Source of the DNA: Croceibacterium_A sp964439725
Lineage (GTDB): Bacteria > Pseudomonadota > Alphaproteobacteria > Sphingomonadales > Sphingomonadaceae
Direction: 5' to 3'
DNA length: 9,445 bases
NCBI GenBank assembly: GCA_964439725.1
Contig: CAYTPY010000078.1
Coordinates: 1 to 9,445 of the forward strand
Part shown: piece by piece, positions 5,839 through 9,445 of the stretch
Layout of the letters: every line of letters begins with the position of its first letter
How positions within the stretch are numbered: the first letter of the stretch is position 1
Made by a program: the position numbers and the translations under genes
The notes under the pieces: generated by a model
The model's database searches: none
Told to the model about the DNA's origin: nothing
The model's input: only the letters and a program-made list of their open reading frames with translations

Positions 5839-6327
5839 ATGACGGACAAGCCTGTCACGCTGGCCGCCGTAATCGGAGCGCACGGCGTGACGGGCGAGGT
5901 TCGCCTAAAGCTGTTCGGAGAGGGTGTGAAGGCCCTCTCCAGCCATACCAGCTTCAACGACGGCGGCTTGACCCTCACAGCAGTGCGGGACGACGGCAAG
6001 GGCGGGGCTATCGCCCGCTTTGCCGAGGTCCCGGATCGCACCGCCGGCGAGAAGCTCCGGGGTACGCTGCTGAGCGTGCCGCGCTCCGCCCTCCCGCCGC
6101 TGGAAGATGGCGAATACTACCATGCCGATCTGATCGGTCTTGCGGCCGTTTCCGACGCCGGGGACGCGCTCGGTACGGTCGTGGCGGTCGAGAATTACGG
6201 CGCCGGGGACATCCTCGAGATCGAACGGGCCGACGGCAGGCGTTTCATGGTGCCGATGCATCTACAAGCGGTGCCGGAATGGAACGACGAGCGGCTCGTG
6301 GTGGCCGCGGAATTCGCCGACGTTTAG
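5839..6327 (+). CDS. rimM: Ribosome maturation factor RimM
   Basis: This 162-residue cytosolic factor binds S19 and the 16S rRNA 3' major domain during 30S assembly. The N-terminal RimM domain shows AAVIGAHGVTGEVRLK at 9-24. The C-terminal PRC-barrel begins near 90 with GEYYHADLIGL (91-101), followed by VENYGAGDILEI (117-128) and RFMVPM (135-140). Length is normal for the family. The ATG at 5839 is six bases after the rpsP stop, so translation is probably coupled; no strong separate Shine-Dalgarno is present. Its TAG overlaps by four bases the 3' end of the opposite-strand flavoprotein gene, which takes the place where trmD would usually follow directly. Confidence 0.96.
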   Translation: MTDKPVTLAAVIGAHGVTGEVRLKLFGEGVKALSSHTSFNDGGLTLTAVRDDGKGGAIARFAEVPDRTAGEKLRGTLLSVPRSALPPLEDGEYYHADLIGLAAVSDAGDALGTVVAVENYGAGDILEIERADGRRFMVPMHLQAVPEWNDERLVVAAEFADV

Positions 6328-7232
6328 CGCCGCAGCGGTTCCAGCTCGGCGAGGTAGTTGCGGATCGTCGTTGCGGCGACCCCGCCTTCGCCCATCGCGT
6401 GGCTGATCTGGTCGAGCCCCTTCACCACGTCGCCCGCAGCGAACAGGCCCGGCACATTGGTGCGCTGGTGCGAGTCGACCACAATGCATTGGTCCTCGCT
6501 GATCATAGCCCCCGCTTCCGAAGCTAGGTCGGAGCGGACGCGCGAGCCGAGAGCGGGGTAGACGCTGTCGAAGCGCAGACGTCCCTCGGCTGTGTCGAGC
6601 GCCAATTGCCCGTCTTCTATCGCGTAACCGCCGCAAGGCCCCGCAACTCGCCTGACGCCGGCGCTTTCCAGTTCCGCCTCCAAGTTCGGCTCGAAGCTGT
6701 GCTCGACCTCCGGTGAGATCAGCGTCAGGTCGGCGGTATAGCCACGCAGGAACACTGTCTCGGCCGCGCCGTGGCTGCCGGTTCCGATCACGGCCACGCG
6801 TTTGTCAGTCACCTCGTACCCGTCGCAGATCGGACAGTAGCGCAGCAATCCGCGCGCCAGCGCCTCAGTATGTAGCGCATCGTCCATGCCCTTGGGGCGG
6901 TTGTTGATGACGCCAGTGGCCAGAAGCACGGTGCGGCTGCGGTATTCGCGCTGGTCGGTGCGGACGAGGAAGCCATCGTCCATTCGCTCCACTTTGGTAA
7001 CGCGGGCCAGTTCCCGCTGCGCGCCGTAACGTTCTGCCTGTTCGAGCATGCGGGCCAACAATTCCCGGCCTGAGATCCCTTCCGGATAGCCGGCGTGATT
7101 GTGCGTGCAGGGTATCAGCGCCGCTCGGCTGTTACCGCTGTCAAACAGGCGGATCGAGAGGTGGAACCGCGCAAGGTATATGGCTGCGGTAAGGCCGGCC
7201 GGCCCAGCGCCGACGATGATACAATCTTCCAC
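6324..7232 (-). CDS. Thioredoxin-reductase-like FAD/NAD(P)-dependent oxidoreductase
   Basis: This is a 302-residue flavoprotein from a GTG start at 7232-7230. The FAD-binding motif GAGPAG is at 8-13. Middle-domain ATG (105-107) is followed by a CPIC pair (Cys133, Cys136) in CPICDGYE, where thioredoxin reductases carry their redox-active CxxC. The second nucleotide-binding motif GTGSHG is at 150-155, and the C-terminal FAD contact GLFAAGDV is at 262-269. The HRRxxxR motif that gives classical TrxB its NADPH preference is not visible after the second Rossmann motif; the stretch reads LISPEVEHSFEP instead. Substrate and cofactor are therefore open: thioredoxin reductase, ferredoxin/flavodoxin reductase-like or another disulfide reductase. 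The GTG is preferred because AAGG lies five bases upstream and the FAD motif then starts near residue 5; the frame stays open to 7337 but that part overlaps trmD. It is transcribed against rimM and away from trmD. Confidence 0.9.
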   Translation of the reverse strand: MEDCIIVGAGPAGLTAAIYLARFHLSIRLFDSGNSRAALIPCTHNHAGYPEGISGRELLARMLEQAERYGAQRELARVTKVERMDDGFLVRTDQREYRSRTVLLATGVINNRPKGMDDALHTEALARGLLRYCPICDGYEVTDKRVAVIGTGSHGAAETVFLRGYTADLTLISPEVEHSFEPNLEAELESAGVRRVAGPCGGYAIEDGQLALDTAEGRLRFDSVYPALGSRVRSDLASEAGAMISEDQCIVVDSHQRTNVPGLFAAGDVVKGLDQISHAMGEGGVAATTIRNYLAELEPLRR

Positions 7233-7251
7233 GCTTGCCTTGCTCCCGGGC

Positions 7252-7263
7252 CCATGTGCATGG
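7252..7263. promoter_or_regulatory. Short inverted repeat in the flavoprotein-trmD divergent gap
   Basis: CCATG-TG-CATGG has perfect 5-base arms and lies in the 38-base gap between two divergent start codons. Its position would allow an operator acting on either gene, but no regulator consensus is recognised and a chance palindrome is possible. Confidence 0.2.
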
Positions 7264-7270
7264 CGGCGCG

Positions 7271-8002
7271 ATGACTTTCGCCGCCACGGTTCTAACGCTT
7301 TATCCCGAAATGTTTCCTGGGCCGCTTGGAGTTTCACTCGCCGGCCGGGCTCTGGCGGAGGGAGGGTGGTCGCTCGAAACCGTGCAGATCCGCGACTTCG
7401 CCACCGATAAGCATCGCACGGTGGACGACACGCCGGCAGGGGGCGGGGCGGGAATGGTGCTCAAGCCCGATGTCCTTGCCGCGGCGATCGATCACGCACG
7501 GGCCCTGCAACCTCGTTGCCCGGCGCTGGCCATGACCCCGCGCGGCAAGCCGATCACACAGGCACGAATCCGTGAACTGGCAGCGGGCCCGGGCGTGACC
7601 ATCCTGTGCGGCCGCTTCGAAGGGTTCGACGAGCGGATTTTCGAAGGCAGAGGTGTAGAGGAGGTCAGCCTCGCCGACATCGTCCTCTCCGGCGGCGAAC
7701 CGGCAGCGCTGGCGATCCTCGACGCTTGCATTCGTCTGCTTCCCGGCGTAATGGGCGCGCCGTCCAGCGGGACCGAGGAATCCTTCGAAGAAGGGTTGCT
7801 CGAGTATCCGCACTACACCCGACCTGTCGAATGGGAAGGGCGCACGATCCCTGAAGTGCTGCGATCGGGGGATCATGCGAAAATCGCCGCGTGGCGGAAA
7901 GCCCGCGCGGAGGAAGATACACGGTTACGCAGACCGGACCTTTGGGAGCGCCACAGGGGCGCTCGGGCCCAGTCTGCCTCTGGCGCGCGGCGTGAGGATT
8001 GA
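7271..8002 (+). CDS. trmD: tRNA (guanine37-N1)-methyltransferase
   Basis: This 243-residue SPOUT enzyme uses S-adenosylmethionine to methylate G37 next to the anticodon in tRNAs with G36, preventing +1 frameshifts. Family motifs are TLYPEMFPGPLGVSLAGRA at 9-27, DDTPAGGGAGMV at 52-63, LCGRFEGFDERI at 112-123, the trefoil-knot region DIVLSGGEPAALAILDA at 136-152, and LLEYPHYTRP at 176-185. Length is normal. The ATG at 7271 gives the usual MTFxATVLTLYPEMF beginning; an in-frame upstream start near 7235 would overlap the divergent gene and lacks family sequence. The ribosome binding site is weak. It is normally expressed from the rpsP-rimM side; here a minus-strand gene intervenes, so it probably needs a promoter in the 38-base gap or within the flavoprotein gene. 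rplS follows after 11 bases. Confidence 0.97.
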   Translation: MTFAATVLTLYPEMFPGPLGVSLAGRALAEGGWSLETVQIRDFATDKHRTVDDTPAGGGAGMVLKPDVLAAAIDHARALQPRCPALAMTPRGKPITQARIRELAAGPGVTILCGRFEGFDERIFEGRGVEEVSLADIVLSGGEPAALAILDACIRLLPGVMGAPSSGTEESFEEGLLEYPHYTRPVEWEGRTIPEVLRSGDHAKIAAWRKARAEEDTRLRRPDLWERHRGARAQSASGARRED

Positions 8003-8013
8003 AGGAGCCCATC

Positions 8014-8391
8014 ATGGGTCTGATCCAGGAGCTCGAGGCCGAGGCCATCGCAGCATTCAACGAGAGCAAGAGCATTCCCGAATTCCGCCCGGGCGACACG
8101 CTGCGCGTGGGCGTGCGCGTCGTCGAAGGCGAGCGTACGCGTATTCAGAACTACGAAGGCGTATGCATCGCCCGCTCGAACCGGGGCATCAACAGCAATT
8201 TCACCGTCCGTAAGCTGAGCTTCGGTGAAGGTGTGGAGCGCGTGTTCCCGCTCTACTCTCCGAACGTGGACAGCATCGAAGTGGTCCGCCGCGGCGTCGT
8301 ACGTCGTGCGAAACTGTACTACCTGCGCGGCCGGACCGGCAAACGGGCCCGTATCGCAGAGCGCAAGCAGACTGTTAGCCAGGAGGGCTGA
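8014..8391 (+). CDS. rplS: 50S ribosomal protein L19
   Basis: This 125-residue protein of the large subunit sits at the 30S-50S interface. The family pattern is clear: FRPGDTLRVGVRVVEGERTR at 24-43, YEGVCIAR at 47-54, FTVRKLSFGEGVERVFPLYSP at 63-83, and RRAKLYYLRGRTGKRARI at 97-114. The ATG at 8014 is selected by AAGGAG six bases upstream and by the family N-terminus (MxLIQ). A TTG at 7999 is in frame but overlaps the trmD stop and spans the ribosome binding site itself. The gene is 11 bases downstream of trmD and ends 32 bases before a strong intrinsic terminator, so it closes the trmD-rplS unit. Confidence 0.97.
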   Translation: MGLIQELEAEAIAAFNESKSIPEFRPGDTLRVGVRVVEGERTRIQNYEGVCIARSNRGINSNFTVRKLSFGEGVERVFPLYSPNVDSIEVVRRGVVRRAKLYYLRGRTGKRARIAERKQTVSQEG

Positions 8392-8420
8392 GGCCCGCCG
8401 CCGAAACGAGAAGTTTCATG

Positions 8421-8456
8421 AAAGGCGTCCTGGCACACCAGCCAGGGCGCCTTTTT
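8421..8456 (+). terminator. Rho-independent terminator after rplS
   Basis: GGCGTCCTGGC (8424-8434) pairs with GCCAGGGCGCC (8441-8451) in an 11-bp stem with one G-T pair and an ACACCA loop. AAA before the stem can extend the pairing with the T-run after it (TTTTT at 8452-8456). A smaller hairpin, GAAAC-GAGAA-GTTTC (8403-8417), precedes it. This is the clearest terminator in the window and separates rplS from asd. Confidence 0.92.
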
Positions 8457-8489
8457 CATTTTCACGGATTTTGATCGAGGGTTATTCAA

Positions 8490-9445
8490 ATGGGTTATCG
8501 GGTGGCTGTGATAGGAGCGACGGGGAACGTGGGCCGCGAGATGCTCGCGATCCTGGCCGAGCGCGAGTTCCCTATGGACGAGGTGGCCGCCGTCGCCAGC
8601 TCGCGGTCGCAAGGTCTCGAGATCGAGATCGGCGATAGCGGCAAGACAGTGAAGTGTCAGAACCTGGAGCATTTCGACTTTTCAGGCTGGGACATCGCTC
8701 TTTTTGCAGCCGGCTCCGGACCGACCAAGGAATACGCGCCGAAGGCGGCGGCTGCGGGCTGCGTGGTGATCGACAACTCGTCACTCTACCGCATGGACCC
8801 GGATGTGCCGCTGATCGTGCCAGAGGTGAATCCAGACGCGATCGATGGCTACAAAAAGCGCAACATCATCGCCAATCCGAACTGCTCAACCGCGCAGATG
8901 GTGGTGGCGCTGAAGCCGCTGCACGATGCTGCAGGAATCAAGCGGGTGGTCGTCAGCACCTATCAGTCGGTCTCGGGCGCCGGCAAGGAAGGCATGGACG
9001 AACTGTTCGAGCAGAGCCGTGCGATCTTCGTCGGCGACAAGTCGGAGCCACGCAAGTTCACCAAGCAGATCGCTTTCAACGTGATCCCGCACATCGATGT
9101 GTTTCTTGATGACGGCTCCACCAAGGAAGAGTGGAAGATGGTGGCCGAGACCAAGAAGATCCTCGATTCCAAGGTCAAGGTCACGGCCACCTGCGTCCGA
9201 GTTCCGGTGTTCGTCGGCCACTCTGAATCGATCAACATCGAGTTCGAGCGCGAGATCAGCGCGGAGGAAGCTCAGAACATCCTTCGTGAAGCGCCCGGTA
9301 TCATGCTGGTCGATAAGCGCGAGGACGGCGGATATGTGACACCCGTGGAAAGCGCAGGAGACTATGCCACGTTCATCAGCCGCGTTCGCGAAGATCCGAC
9401 GGTCGAGAATGGGCTGAATTTGTGGTGCGTCAGCGACAATCTTCG
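8490..9445 (+). CDS. asd: Aspartate-semialdehyde dehydrogenase (3' end outside window)
   Basis: The frame starts at the ATG at 8490 and stays open to the edge, giving 318 complete codons; the family is about 340 residues, so only a short tail is missing. The enzyme reduces aspartyl phosphate to aspartate semialdehyde with NADPH, the branch point to lysine/diaminopimelate, threonine, methionine and isoleucine. The NADP-binding GATGNVG is at 9-15, the active site NPNCSTAQM at 129-137 with nucleophile Cys132, STYQSVSGAG at 156-165 with Gln159, and RVPVFVGHSE at 237-246 with substrate-binding Arg237 and catalytic His244. GAGG nine bases upstream is the ribosome binding site. The gene begins 33 bases after the rplS terminator, so it should have its own promoter in that short AT-richer gap, although none stands out. 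Confidence 0.96.
   Translation, partial: MGYRVAVIGATGNVGREMLAILAEREFPMDEVAAVASSRSQGLEIEIGDSGKTVKCQNLEHFDFSGWDIALFAAGSGPTKEYAPKAAAAGCVVIDNSSLYRMDPDVPLIVPEVNPDAIDGYKKRNIIANPNCSTAQMVVALKPLHDAAGIKRVVVSTYQSVSGAGKEGMDELFEQSRAIFVGDKSEPRKFTKQIAFNVIPHIDVFLDDGSTKEEWKMVAETKKILDSKVKVTATCVRVPVFVGHSESINIEFEREISAEEAQNILREAPGIMLVDKREDGGYVTPVESAGDYATFISRVREDPTVENGLNLWCVSDNL

Noticed and set aside
7233..7337. Upstream extension of the flavoprotein gene by 35 codons
   Set aside because: It would overlap the start of trmD and add an Arg-rich stretch before the FAD motif; the GTG at 7232 with AAGG gives a normal family start.

Overview
The window is a GC-rich housekeeping stretch from an alphaproteobacterium. 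It is most likely a member of the Sphingomonadales, and the Erythrobacter/Sphingomonas type fits best. Support for this comes from the CP4-like (class II) AroA with its RDHTE and LDHRIAMS blocks, the alphaproteobacterial FYDLN-acid zinc-ribbon protein, the Ffh and S16 sequences, and the order ffh-rpsP-rimM ... trmD-rplS. Placement below order level is inference.

Left part (1-3036). A minus-strand cluster reads aroA > cmk > rpsA; rpsA runs off the left edge. A plus-strand small multidrug resistance gene of the guanidinium-exporter (Gdx/SugE) type sits between aroA and cmk. Its TTG start follows a strong ribosome binding site. Its leader holds a hairpin with an ACGG tetraloop that resembles half of a guanidine-II riboswitch. 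Its stop codon abuts the aroA stop with no gap. The 353-base stretch between cmk and rpsA holds no clear gene, only a weak 33-codon frame and a small hairpin.

Middle (3037-3829). A divergent gap leads to a 106-residue zinc-ribbon protein with a very acidic tail (TIGR02300/FYDLN_acid). A complete tRNA-Ala(GGC) with an encoded CCA end follows.

Right part (3830-9445). ffh (signal recognition particle GTPase), rpsP (S16 with a long acidic Ala/Glu tail) and rimM (30S maturation factor) run on the plus strand. A minus-strand thioredoxin-reductase-like flavoprotein then interrupts the usual rpsP-rimM-trmD-rplS order. After it come trmD and rplS, a strong intrinsic terminator, and asd (aspartate-semialdehyde dehydrogenase), which is cut by the right edge.

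Most genes serve translation (S1, S16, L19, RimM, TrmD, tRNA-Ala), protein targeting (Ffh), amino-acid precursor synthesis (AroA, Asd) and nucleotide supply (Cmk). I see no mobile element, CRISPR array, phage gene or defence system. The unusual points are the two opposite-strand genes placed inside otherwise co-directional housekeeping clusters, the possible guanidine-sensing leader, and the divergent NAD(P)H-binding region of the flavoprotein. I do not see a convincing undescribed multi-gene system here.
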